Source: Trichosphaerium sp. ATCC 40318
Lineage: Eukaryota > Discosea > Flabellinia > Trichosidae
DNA length: 64,000 nt
NCBI GenBank assembly: GCA_038496445.1
Contig: JALMLS010000578.1
Location: forward strand, 62,001 to 126,000
Direction of reading: 5' to 3'
The number at the start of each line of letters is the position of its first letter. Position 1 is the first letter of the stretch. This document shows positions 54,289 through 64,000 of this stretch, piece by piece. Under the pieces are notes generated by a model, which searched no databases, was not told the origin of the DNA, and saw only the letters and a program-made list of their open reading frames with translations. The position numbers and the translations under genes were made by a program.

Positions 54289-57200
54289 TTATTGTTGTCC
54301 ATGAAGAGATTCTATATCTGAGTCTAAAGATATAATTTCAGTGTCAGTTTCTTTTGCAGGATCTGTTTTGGAGGTTACATCTGGTGTTGTTGTTTCATCT
54401 AATTCTGTAATTTCATCTGGTTTTGGTTGATCCACATCAAGCATTGGAGTCACTTCTCCACTTTCAAGTAATGCAAGGTCTTCACTTCTTTTACGAATAT
54501 AACATCCAAATCCAATACCAATAACAACACCAGCAGCAATAAGCAACAAAGCAATGGATACATACAGGTAAATTAAATTATTGGTATCAAACTGGTTTCC
54601 ATTTCCAACAACGACTGGAACAGCTGGTGGACAGTCATAACGGATGAATTTCATCAAGTTGAGTCCTGTTTGGAAGTCACAAGTATCGCCTGCAATTCTA
54701 CGATATCTGGCCATGTGTTAGTGGGCAAAACAAACATTAATACACTGTACCCTATTGAAGCAATAAAGTACTCGCTAGGTATACAACTGGAAGGTGGCAA
54801 AGGGCCAGTGGTGTTGACACAACGACAAGCCTACAACAAAGTTAGGTATGTTTGTAACCTGGATATTTGCGTGTTACCTCTGGCAAATCTTCTGCAGTAC
54901 CACTCTCCTCTGTGTAGTCGCATAGACTACCATCAATATCTCCTTTGCGTTCAAATCCATAGTCGCTACAAAGAGATTACACCTCGAGACTGCTAAAAAT
55001 AGAAAGTAGCGGTTTACCATTCGTAGTCATCATAGGCGCATTTACAATGTGACAGTGTCACCTTTTTACTATCCTCTCGTCTGTCAAAGCATTGCGCTGT
55101 CTGAAGCAATGAGCTTAAGGGTAGAATTCAGGTAAAAAGAGTACCGGCTTTTTTCTCGTGTAGACGACTTCATGCCCAAGCAAACACTTATCTTTCCTAC
55201 GACCATCATCAACTTGCCAGGTTTCATAGTCGGAGTCTGGAGTATCAGGTGCGTCATCGCCTGTACAATCTCTAAACTGCAACTGTTCAAAGTTGACATG
55301 AATCATTCTTCCGTTCTATGCAAGGTCAATCCACGTAATTGACGTTCAATCAGTACGCCAGTGTTTGCATCATAGCCATGCACCAGAAACCGCCTAGTCG
55401 TCTTTCAAAAACAAAATAACAAGCAAAAACGCTAAAAATAACACAGTGCAATAAGCTGAAGTGGTTAGCTTACCGTGCAGTTAAATCAGTCTCCGTTATA
55501 ATCTGTTTGACGGTAATTGGTGCTGGTAATGTTAGGACTTGAGGATCAGTTGCAAATTCGTCAGTTGTAAATAGAAGATTGGCGGTTTGTCCAATGGGCG
55601 CCATTACAACCACAGCGCCATGATAGCCTATGCTTACCATGTGTCTACCAGTTGTGACGTTACGCCATGTGAGGCCAGCATCCCGTGAGAAATATGTGCT
55701 GTGTCCAGTGGCAGTGAATTGAAAGCCAATATTGCCTTCAGCTACAACTAAGCCGGCCGCCTTTATTGTTGACACAGGCTTGTTATTTTGCGCCAAAGAC
55801 AACTGCAGCGCACACGGCAACTTTGTCTCGCCTGGTGGCGTAACCATTTCATTGCAAGTTGCTCCCTTTGGGTGGTGGACAGAGCTCCACTCACCTCCAT
55901 TATCGTACGTTATTAGAGTACGCGCTATTACGCCTATTTGTTGAATATCCACTGGGTTTTCCACTTGATTCGCAAAGTAGTGGCCTTCCACGCTTGAAAC
56001 AGTTGAAAACTGGTACCTACATGGCACATCTTAGCATCAACGCAAAAAAAAAACTCAGGCGATAAATTGATGTGCAAAGATTGTATCACGAACCTGTGTG
56101 GTGCCGACCTAACAATGTAGTCCATAGACTTTACAAAGTTAGAACCTATTGCATCACTCACATACAGCGTTCCTAAACCGTACACGTCAGCTGACACATA
56201 CGCGCACAAACTAGGCTATCTTACCGTAAGAAGCCGGGTCGTTGCCTGAATGATAACCCAGAAATATGGCATCGTCCATGTTCAGAACTGTCTACACCAA
56301 TTGTCAACAAACTACACAATGGCAACCAGAGATAGATTGACGTACAAACTGAGAGTTTAGAGCCAACTCCACAGGAAACGTTGAACGTATAAACCTGTCC
56401 GAATCGCTGCTAACATGGAAGGCCTGCTTGCTGTCTTTAAGCTATTAATAACTCCTGTCAATACAAGAAGTGCTCAGTGTACTTGCAAGCGGGCTGACGT
56501 ACTGTCACGACAAAAACGAAGCGAGGCGAAAAATAAAAACCCAAGGAAGCATCCAACAACACTGATGTTGTGCGTTCCGCTAGTACAAGTCGATAAACAT
56601 TTATCTCAGCCTAATTAACGCAAGCGGGATTCGTACGCACATTTTTTAAAGCCGACATACTTCTTAAACACAGCATCACCTAATTAAAGTGTTCCAAGTT
56701 AGTTGGGTGGCAATGAGGTTGGGTAGTGCGTACTTTGGCGTAGCTGTCTTTGAAAACCGGACTGTTTTGGAAAGGCGTCAATGTACATGGTTTCTTCAGT
56801 CACATTGCGCGTCCCAGCCCAACCCCAATCCATGTTTCTCACTACACAATAAGGGTTAATACTGTGGCTGAACGGATATTGTGGTAGTTGTGGTTGTGGT
56901 TGAGGTTGTACCATATTTCTCGATGAAGACTTCATTCGTTCCAAAATCTTTGGACACGTACAGCTCGTAGTTGCACCTGTCTCTCGTTATGTGCGAGAAA
57001 CACTCTTTGAGGAAAATGAGTCACTGACTAAACGTATAGAATTGATTTGCATACCACTTGATAGCGCCAAAGCCATGTACCACTCTGGTTGTGTTGGATG
57101 CAGCTTGAACTGCAAATACATTTTGCTTGATCGCATACTCTCAAATGTCTGTCCTCCATCCTTCGTTAGCCAATTCCAAGTGCCCCAACCTTCTAGAATA

Positions 57201-57677
57201 ATCTACACCTTGTTTTGAGGAGTTGTTGTTCGATTTGATTGGGAGGAGGAGCCCATTTGGCATCTTATCCAACGTGTCACTTACTTTGGTAGGATCCACT
57301 TTACTTTGGAACATGTGTCGCACTCCCTTGCGTCTTCCCACGTATTTTTCGGAATCGAACAGCTGGGAAGTAGCTTGCACCCACGAAGCGCCGTCATCAT
57401 ACGTCACGTACAAACTACCTGCATCTGTGATCGCTAGTATAGTCTAATAGCAACGTTAAATGACTGTTTTAAATTATAATCACGTATAGTTGTGCGAACG
57501 TACTTTATTACCCACAAACAATGTCTGGGAAACGCTTTTATCAAAGTCTGTCTAGTTTACGTCAATTCTTCTTCCACACACGTCACAACGCACGCTTGTT
57601 GCCGTTTGACACACACAGACGCCAAACAGCTGTACTACAACAACAAGTGCTATCCAAGTGACAGCTTTAATTTCCAT
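54289..57677 (-). CDS. VPS10-domain sorting receptor (sortilin-like)
   Basis: Starts at 57677 with a signal peptide (MEIKAVTWIALVVVVQLFGV). The VPS10 beta-propeller shows repeated Asp-box (BNR-like) strands: 'SLYVTYDDGASWVQATSQLF', 'LITYDNGGEWSSVHHP' and 'TYFSRDAGLTWRNVTTGRHM'. The Cys-rich 10CC part includes 'QLQFRDCTGDD', 'CLLGHEV' and 'DTCDFQTGLNLMKFIRYDCP' just before the membrane. A single TM helix ('LYVSIALLLIAAGVVIGIGF') precedes a 95-residue acidic tail with an ExxxLL sorting signal (EDLALL) and end 'DSDIESLHGQQ'. VPS10 receptors carry hydrolases from Golgi to endosome/vacuole. One propeller domain is present, as in sortilin, not two as in yeast Vps10. Exons between 56220 and 57400 are approximate. 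Confidence 0.88.
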
Positions 57678-57873
57678 CGGCGATTATGAGCCAAACACAC
57701 TATTTAAGGCCGCAGTGTCACCGAATTAGACACGTTTGGGGAACGATTAAGTGCCTGTGAGTGTTTTTAAGTAGCGCTAGTACGAACTCTTCCAAAAATG
57801 CTTCTTTATTGGCAAAAAAAACATGGAGTGGATATGGTAATGTACAATCTTTTTATTGGCTACTGGATTATTA

Positions 57874-60498
57874 TTAGTCTTCTGGAATTGGCATGGTTAC
57901 AGTGTGATCGCTTCTATGCGATGTAGTCGCTGGTTCCAGCAATGGTGAATCGCTGCAGGTGCTAGAGGCGCTGGAGCTCGCCAGAGATGTGATTTCTGTG
58001 AGCACATCTTCTCGAAGATCAGCACCAGCCAACACTATCCTGGACTTGTCGTCATCACTATCAGTCGCTCCACTATTCGCAGTGCCTTTGTGGGTACCGC
58101 TGCTGGTATCATAGTCCGTGCTGGCTTGGTCGCTACCATCTTGGTGATTATCCATCTGCGCGTATAGGCTGTCTATGGAGGCGTTGTCGCCCACTGTAAT
58201 GGCATCCACCAGTGCATCTAAAAATACAAGCCGCTCCAGTGGCAGCATCATGAAACCCATGTCGCCCAAATGCGTGCTTGTCGAAAATCGTTTGTATACG
58301 TGTATTTGGCTCAACAGCTGTTCTAGGCGGTCCTGCGACTGGAGCCTGAGATTATCTGTGATTTGTTTGCTGAATTTGCTGCCGCCGGAGCCCATCGTCA
58401 AGTATAACGTTGCAAGTCGTATCTGTGCATGCAGTACGCCTACTGGAAACACACCTCCCTTACCGCCAATGTCTGCGAAGAACGCTTTTCGAAAGCCGCT
58501 GTCCTTGTTGACGACCAAATCGAAGAGCAGTTCGTGCACTGACGTCAGGTTCAGCAAAAAACTAGTCTCTGTGATGGAGACCATGCTATAGAACAAGTGC
58601 GTCACAGCTTCTTCTAGCCCACGTGCATTCGCCGCGTAAGCAAAGTAAAGCAAGTACTGAGACATGTCGACAGCTGGCTGCTTGAAGGAGCCGGTAGAGG
58701 CACTTTTAATCTCGGGCACGCGGAAGATATCTTCGCCGCCCATCGTAACCACGTTTGATGGGAATCTAAACTGATTCACTGCCTGAAGGCTGTCAGAGTG
58801 CTTTGTGCTCTCCAGGTAAAAGAGTGTGGCCATACTGTGCTCAATCAGGATCGCATAATGATGTGCTACACCAATCAGAGCAGGAGAATTCTTGACGCTG
58901 ATTGCATGACGCATAAAACCATTTAGGGTTTCGATAACGAGATCCAACATTGAGCTCATTTCCCTAGCGATGCTCAGCTTGCCTAGACTCACCAATGATT
59001 TGGCTATCAAGATACAGTTCGTCTCCTTTCCTTTGCTGCATGACTGCTTGAATATACTCTTTAGTTTTGCAAGGACCTTGTACTCCACCCACAACCCTAT
59101 ACACAGTACCGTTATTATTAATAAAAACCCAGTATTGGTGGCAAAAGCGGGGGTACAGAGGACAAGGCTACATACCAGTTTTTTTAACACGCTTCAAACG
59201 GCCGTGAGATAACACGGCGAATTCAGCGCCTTCTATGATCCAAGTATCTAGTTCTTTCCACTCCTCCGTGTTCTCGTTCCATGAACTGACAGATTCAAAG
59301 ACAATCGCATTCAAAGCATCTATCAACGCAATGAGAGCACCACTGTTTGTTTCTACCTTTGACGCAATATCCCCAAGCGTGTCTACAGCCGTAATCACTT
59401 TTAGTTTGTTAGCATTGAGGTAGTCCCCAGTGCCCCTCCCAATCGCGTTTGCCCCTTGCTTGCCGATGCGAACAATAATTTTGATTGGATCCAGCGCCGA
59501 GAAGATGTAGTAAAATAGAGGAAAGACGAAGATGACGTTGCTAATGACCATGACGTATGCAAATACCGCTGTAATACAAAACATCCAGTTAAAACACGGA
59601 TAACGTGGCACCACAACCCAATAAAATATACGTACTTGCTACACGTGGTACATACCACATGCCTGTGCACGTGTTAATTGTGCTGACATACATGAAGGTA
59701 AATGTGTAATAGATGGCCACCATGAGCGTCACACGTGAATTTAAAAAGATGTTCGATACCTCTTGTGTGAACCTGTTGGCCGATAACTGTATGACAACGC
59801 CTTGACAAATTAACCAATAAGACAATAGTGCACAAACAAGTAATTACATTATGATTAAAAAAAAACGTGATTTGAGCGTTTGTTGACGTACCCAGTACAG
59901 TGACGACTGTACCATACACGGTCGCTTCCACGCGCAATAGCTCCTTTACAGCGTTTGCAGCTTGAAGTCTGTCAGGGCTGTAGAATTGCTTGCCCAAAGA
60001 GAACCAAGCAGCTGGATGCAAAGAAGGACGGTCCGATATTAAAACGTCAATAGAGAATCCAACCATAAACACGACAATTGCCAAAACTATCTGCTGCGTC
60101 AGTTCAAATTTATGCAATCATGTTATTCAGTAGTTACCTGGCGCGATGAGGATGAACTCTGTTGATTTTACATTGGTTTTAAACGAATTTAGTTTCACAC
60201 GCTTAGTATCTGCTGATACCTTCAATACTGCACTATGACGCGTTCGTTCCTTTTGCACCTGGCGAAAACGCCTCAAGTTGGCCCCTTTGCCCCGTAACAA
60301 GCTTGGAAGCCCAATACGTTCTATTATATGGTCGTTTTTTGTGTTTTCAGCGACATGGGCTTTTTTCGAGGGTTGATGGCTGCTGGATTGGGGTTCATTG
60401 CCAGAATCGTTGGAAATAGGCGGTTTAGGATCTCTAGGCGCAAATAGCTCTTGTAGTGGAATTGATGTTCGAAGATCACGAGCTGCCACACTCTTCAT
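57874..60498 (-). CDS. DUF2254-like multi-pass membrane protein
   Basis: Starts MKSVAARDLRTSIPLQELFA at 60498; a basic disordered N-terminus of about 120 residues. Membrane helices follow ('IVLAIVVFMVGFSIDVLI'; 'TLMVAIYYTFTFMYVSTINT'; 'AVFAYVMVISNVIFVFPLFY'; and 'TGFLLIITVLCIGLWVEYKV'). The segment 'QLSANRFTQEVSNIFLNSRV' after helix 2 matches the bacterial DUF2254 predicted membrane proteins, which carry 'S.QFSPR....FL.DR' at the same place. 'DPIKIIVRIGKQGANAI' and 'ALIALIDALNAI' fit the conserved cytosolic part of that family. The ~400-residue C-terminal exon is helical and ends in a Ser/Thr/Asp-rich tail (TAA near 57874). Function unknown. DUF2254 is mainly bacterial. Confidence 0.6.
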
Positions 60499-60651
60499 TG
60501 TTATTGTCTATACAATTTCATGCGAACCAATTACGTTTCATGCGTGTGGTGTGATTCTGTACTAATTCAATGCAAAGGGAGGCTTAATCCGCATAACTTC
60601 TTTGGCAATTTAGTGCACCAAATACGCGATACTCTTCAGGGTCGCTAGCCA

Positions 60652-61564
60652 ATGGTTCAGCGGTTGATAATACCAGGGATAATTATATTCGGCATTTGTA
60701 TTTTAGAGCTAAGCCCAGCAATATATTACGTTCAATTACCGTACGTATCACCTTTACAACAAGAATACAAAGTACTTGGCACGTGCTTTTTGTTTAAATT
60801 AAGTATATTTGATCAATTCTTGAGTTTTTGTATCTTATTTCGACCGAGAGGCTGCGACGGAGCGGTATGGAACTATAGCCTATCGATTGTTTTCGCAAAC
60901 ACTCTCCTGTGCTTATTTTTAACTGGTTTCGCAATATCACGAAGTAGAAATAACTGTTCAGGCTTCAAAAGTACGCCAGGCGACGGTCATCGTGTTGTTA
61001 AAAAGTTTTTGTAGCATGTTTCTTTATTTTATCGGCAGTGGTGCTCTGTTCGAAGCTTTTATTTATCGAGTTTGTTTTCGCTATGGTCTTCATCAGGCCA
61101 GGCGTACGGAATGACTGCTTCGACACTACGCACAGGTACGCTGTTATACATTTGCATCAAGCAAAGTAGTGGCCGCTAATGGCAGTCGATATAGCGTCTG
61201 GAACATTCTATACTTTGTGATAGTATTAATAAATGGCGTTGTACCAGTCATTCTTGGACTTACGTGGTACTGCATTGAGCGACAAGGTATGCATTCACTC
61301 ATCCAATCCATTTTATCCGTTTGCGCTAATGTGGTCGGGTAGTTGCCAAACGCAAGGATCACGAACGAACACCATTGGTAAGCGGGTGTCCATCAGCCTT
61401 ATACACACTAATACATGCATAGCTTCGTACCAATTTTCTGACAACAGGTCAAGAGCTGGTACATCCCTAGCACTCTAACCCATTATCCTAACATTGAGTA
61501 CCCCCTTAGTCAACAGTCACTTCTGTTTTACAATCTCGAAACTCAAGTTCGTCATTGTTGCTGA
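60652..61564 (+). CDS. multi-pass membrane protein, unrecognised
   Basis: First exon 60652-61014: 'MVQRLIIPGIIIFGICILEL' (TM1), 'YKVLGTCFLFKLSIFDQFLS' (TM2), 'NYSLSIVFANTLLCLFLTGF' (TM3). Downstream segments keep an open frame only if spliced: 'GALFEAFIYRVCFRYGLHQA' (about 61040-61100), 'WNILYFVIVLINGVVPVILG' (about 61185-61262), 'QVAKRKDHERTPL', and a last exon 'VKSWYIPSTLTHYPNIEYPL' ending TGA 61562-61564. The exon junction near 61100-61140 is not resolved. About five helices. No known family recognised. It diverges from the DUF2254-like gene, 153 bp apart. Confidence 0.5.
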
Positions 61565-61634
61565 GCGCTGAAACAGAGGTAACCCCCACCATAGCCACAT
61601 CGAAAAGGTGTCTGTACTAACGCGTTCACAGTCC

Positions 61635-61748
61635 ATGTCTTGTCCCGATTGTGGTGGTAAGGGATCCAGACCTGCCGAGGACTATTTCGTCAAGTTTGAG
61701 GATCAAGAAACCATCTGTATCACTTGCCGCGGCAAAGGTCTCCTTTGA
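61635..61748 (+). CDS. 37-residue CxxCxGxG zinc-finger-like protein
   Basis: A complete small frame: starts MSCPDCGGKGSRPAEDY and ends 'ICITCRGKGLL' then TGA. It carries two CxxCxGxG motifs about 25 residues apart, the spacing and form of one Zn-binding half of the DnaJ/HSP40 central domain. No J-domain is nearby. It could be a stand-alone zinc knuckle or the last exon of a longer gene. The start was chosen because it is the only ATG in frame and there is a stop upstream. Confidence 0.45.
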   Translation: MSCPDCGGKGSRPAEDYFVKFEDQETICITCRGKGLL

Positions 61749-61866
61749 AAAGCTTGGTTTCGCCATTTCTCAGATTTTTCTTACACGTGCACCCAGCATG
61801 CCATCCACAAACGCAATGCGTGCTTTTTGTTTAGTACACATACACACGTGCTGATAATGTAGGATG

Positions 61867-63041
61867 TTAGGCTATAATACATTGATTTATGCGCACGCCA
61901 TCTTCGTACATTTGAGTGGATTCCAACCTACCCAGCGTATCGTACAGCTTCGTTGTACCATGCAACTTATCTTGTTTGTAATAACGTCTTGATCTTAGTG
62001 TCCCATCCGGTTCCCAGACCTCTTCTAGGCCTTCAACTTTACCGTGATTGTACACAACCCTTCGCACAACATTACCATTCGAAGCGAATACCTCACGTTT
62101 ACCATGTGGCTTGCCGTCAACATAGAATATGCAGCAACGCAACTGCCCATTCGGGAACCATATCGTTCTTTTTAGTAAGTTACCTTTTGCATCACTTTCT
62201 CCTTCGTACTCTTTCTGACCGTTGCTGTGCCATTTGGTTACCAACACTGTATCCTCGAGGTATTTCGTATGAGTAATAAGGTGCCCTGAAGTGTCCCACT
62301 CTTTTTTTTCGTGTACTGCAACACCCTCATCGAATTGCTCTTTAGAACGCATTTGCCCATTGTAGTGCCCTTGAATCACGGTACCATGCAACAAACCATT
62401 GTTATAAGTACATTTGAGCATGATTGCACCGCCGTGGTGATATTCTGTGAGTGGCCCATGGAGCTGACCTGCTTTATATGTTCTGAGTGTTTTTAAACTA
62501 CCCGCCAAAAACCGTTTGTGTTGCCCCTCACGTTCTCCGTTGATGTAGTGCTTATCTACTACAACTGAACCGCGCCAATCATATTTTTTACAATGTCCAT
62601 GGCGTACTCCATGCTCAAAATGAGTTTCAGCCTTGAGTGTCCCTGTTGCAGTGGTGTCAGATGTTTTCCTTTTTTTTTCGTACAAATTAGGACGCTCACC
62701 TTTCCAAGTGTATTGACTCATTTTTCCGTGCAGTTTGTTTTCGAGAAACCTTGCTTTTGTTCTTAGCTTCCCGTTGAGTCTACCACGCTGTTCGGTCTTG
62801 CTGTATGGCTTTTGTTGGTCGTGCCAACGCTTCCAAACGCCTCTCTTGCGCAGCTCCTGATCGAATCTTGACGTTAATGCCGCATACACGCAGAGTTCAG
62901 GCCATTTGATGTAAATATCTGGAGCAAGACCATATATATGCATATGAAGCTCCACAGGTAAATCTAGGAGCGTCTGGACTTTTAGTCGGACAATTTAACG
63001 TTTATTTACTTATGAGCATCAAAACTCACCTCGCTAGCCAT
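61867..63041 (-). CDS. F-box-like protein with MORN_2 repeats
   Basis: A short first exon (63030-63041, MASE) joins by a 56-nt intron (62974-63029) to the long exon, giving 'MASETLLDLPVELHMHIYGL', an F-box-like start (LPVEL...I). After a basic segment there are about twelve repeats of the MORN_2/YwqK type, roughly 23 residues each: 'LKTLRTYKAGQLHGPLTEYH', 'KCTYNNGLLHGTVIQGHYN', 'CCIFYVDGKPHGKREVF', 'TKLYDTLGRLESTQMYEDG'. The stop is TAA or TAG at 61867. YwqK-type repeats are common in bacteria; their meaning in eukaryotes is unclear. With an F-box the protein may present substrates to an SCF ligase; this is inference. Confidence 0.7.
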
Positions 63042-63188
63042 TACAGATAATAAAATATTGTTTGGCCTGCAAATTGTAGAGAATGAGGTGGATGGTGTAA
63101 GTGACACTTGAAATTTGAATGGGCAACTTATTCCAAGCGTTAAGGCAACGCCTTTATTACATCACGCACTGTTATTTACATATTTTAC

Positions 63189-63938
63189 TCAAGCCCTGCC
63201 AAGCATCCTCTCAAAGTACGTCGGCACGCGCTTAACTTTGGTAGCACTAAAGACATTAGCATGCACCTTTGTGCATCGAAGTACCGCTCTAGAGCATGAT
63301 CGTGTGCTTGCACGTTATCCATGATATCCGACTTGGGAACAAGAGGCGCTTTTTGTGTGATACCTGCAAAAAGGGGTTGTCAGAAAAAAGCACTGACATG
63401 AGTGCCAAAATTTGGTATACACGTCTTCATGTGAAGCATGCGTGTTGTGCAAAAAGAATGTAAACAGCACCTTCACAAAGTTTGGCTTCTTCCTTCCATA
63501 CTGACTCGGCCTGTACTATATCAGGCCACCAAGGGTATGTACGGCACTGTACTGGGCGATGCGCGTAAATGCTACACGACTTTTTCTCCTCTGCTCCCTA
63601 AATGTCACCACAATGCTCAAATCGCCTAAACTACGCACTCAGGAATACGCAATCATAGTAATCATCGCGAAGAATCTCCTTTAAACTGTATTTCCGTTCT
63701 TCCGCGTCCCACACCAAATACTCACTGAAAAATTTGTGCTTGGGTATATCCAAGTGTTTAGCGATGTTGTCTATGTCTGTTTGCTCCACAAAGATGCGAC
63801 CTGTATTCAAAGTCACACAAATCGCTCACCCTTTGCGTACGTCACTATTGCAGGGCGCATACCTTGCGTTTTCGCAGTGCAGCATCCACCACACCCTGTA
63901 CATTTAAAATTAAGACCTTCAGGCTCAATCCAATCCAT
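63189..63938 (-). CDS. YkgJ-family Cys-cluster protein
   Basis: Starts at the ATG of MDWIEPEGLNFKC (63938); a longer start beyond the window edge is possible. Exons read 'FKCTGCGGCCTAKTQ', then 'GRIFVEQTDIDNIAKHLDIP', 'YSLKEILRDDYYDCVFLS', 'EKKSCSIYAHRPVQCRTYPW' and 'KEEAKLCEGITQKAPLVPK'. These are all the features of the YkgJ (UPF0153) family: CxxCxxCC, C[VI]FL, CSIYxxRPxQCRxxPxW and C[PE]G. The eight cysteines probably bind zinc or an Fe-S cluster. Introns of 35-110 nt separate them; one near the end may be only 20 nt. The stop is TGA 63189-63191. Role unknown. The annotation of the right edge is incomplete. Confidence 0.75.
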
Positions 63939-64000
63939 GTTATCGTTTTGTTGGCAAACTGTACGAATTCTGTTCTTGACACTTGTGCATCTTACCAATA

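Noticed and set aside
1-64000. tRNA genes, rRNA, CRISPR arrays, bacterial operons
   Set aside because: I looked for B-box-like GGTTCGA contexts, rRNA-conserved stretches and regular short spaced repeats, and saw none. Spliceosomal introns make a prokaryotic origin untenable.

Overview
This is a gene-dense stretch of a nuclear genome from a microbial eukaryote. Nearly every gene is broken by short introns, mostly about 33-110 nt, whose 5' ends usually read GTACG rather than GTAAG and which often carry CTAAC-like branch sites. The gene set fits a motile, phagotrophic or osmotrophic protist: class C GPCRs, a filamin-type actin binder, TALE-like homeodomain proteins, a VPS10 receptor, a C1-domain diacylglycerol kinase and a peroxisomal PTS1 enzyme. 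I cannot place the lineage from the sequence alone. All gene models here are hand-spliced by reading-frame continuity and family motifs, so inner exon edges are approximate.

Layout. 0.3-2.65 kb: a tandem array of three ~0.83-0.86 kb units, each coding on the minus strand for a tiny TALE/KN-type homeodomain protein (four homeodomain copies in all). 3.4-7.8 kb (-): a class C GPCR with a parallel beta-helix ectodomain. 8.1-10.0 kb (+): an AT-hook plus IPT/TIG nuclear protein. 10.3-11.5 kb (+): an MRH/Atg27-like type I membrane protein. 11.9-14.5 kb (+): two MORN-repeat genes 4 nt apart, the second with an F-box. 15.2-20.2 kb (+): a second class C GPCR, with LamG and cadherin-like ectodomain. 20.5-24.8 kb: NBP35/NUBP1 (+), a DUF4336-like protein (-), ITPase (+). 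24.9-27.4 kb: diacylglycerol kinase. 27.6-35.0 kb: a giant CH-CH-filamin protein with a long Lys/Ser/Gly-rich and LD-motif-like repeat region. 35.2-42.2 kb: HAD phosphatase, HMG-CoA lyase, acylphosphatase, hydratase-2/SCP2 protein, a nucleotidyltransferase-fold protein and RABL3. 42.3-50.3 kb: N-myristoyltransferase, a VWA protein, a 'YPExxWxPWxF' repeat protein and a TKL-type kinase.

50.3-54.3 kb is an AT-rich, gene-poor island with a 5'-truncated LINE-like insertion (12-bp target-site duplication, poly(A) tail) and clusters of CTGTAC elements. 54.3-64.0 kb: a sortilin-like VPS10 receptor, a DUF2254-like membrane protein, an unrecognised multi-pass membrane protein, a 37-residue CxxCxGxG protein, an F-box plus MORN_2 protein and a YkgJ-type Cys-cluster protein running off the right edge.

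Functional threads: G-protein and lipid signalling (two GPCRs, DGK, kinase, RABL3, NMT), cytoskeleton and adhesion (filamin-like protein), endosome/lysosome sorting (VPS10, MRH protein), ubiquitin-type adaptors with MORN platforms, and housekeeping metabolism. Many neighbours are divergent with 59-153 bp between start codons, implying shared promoters.
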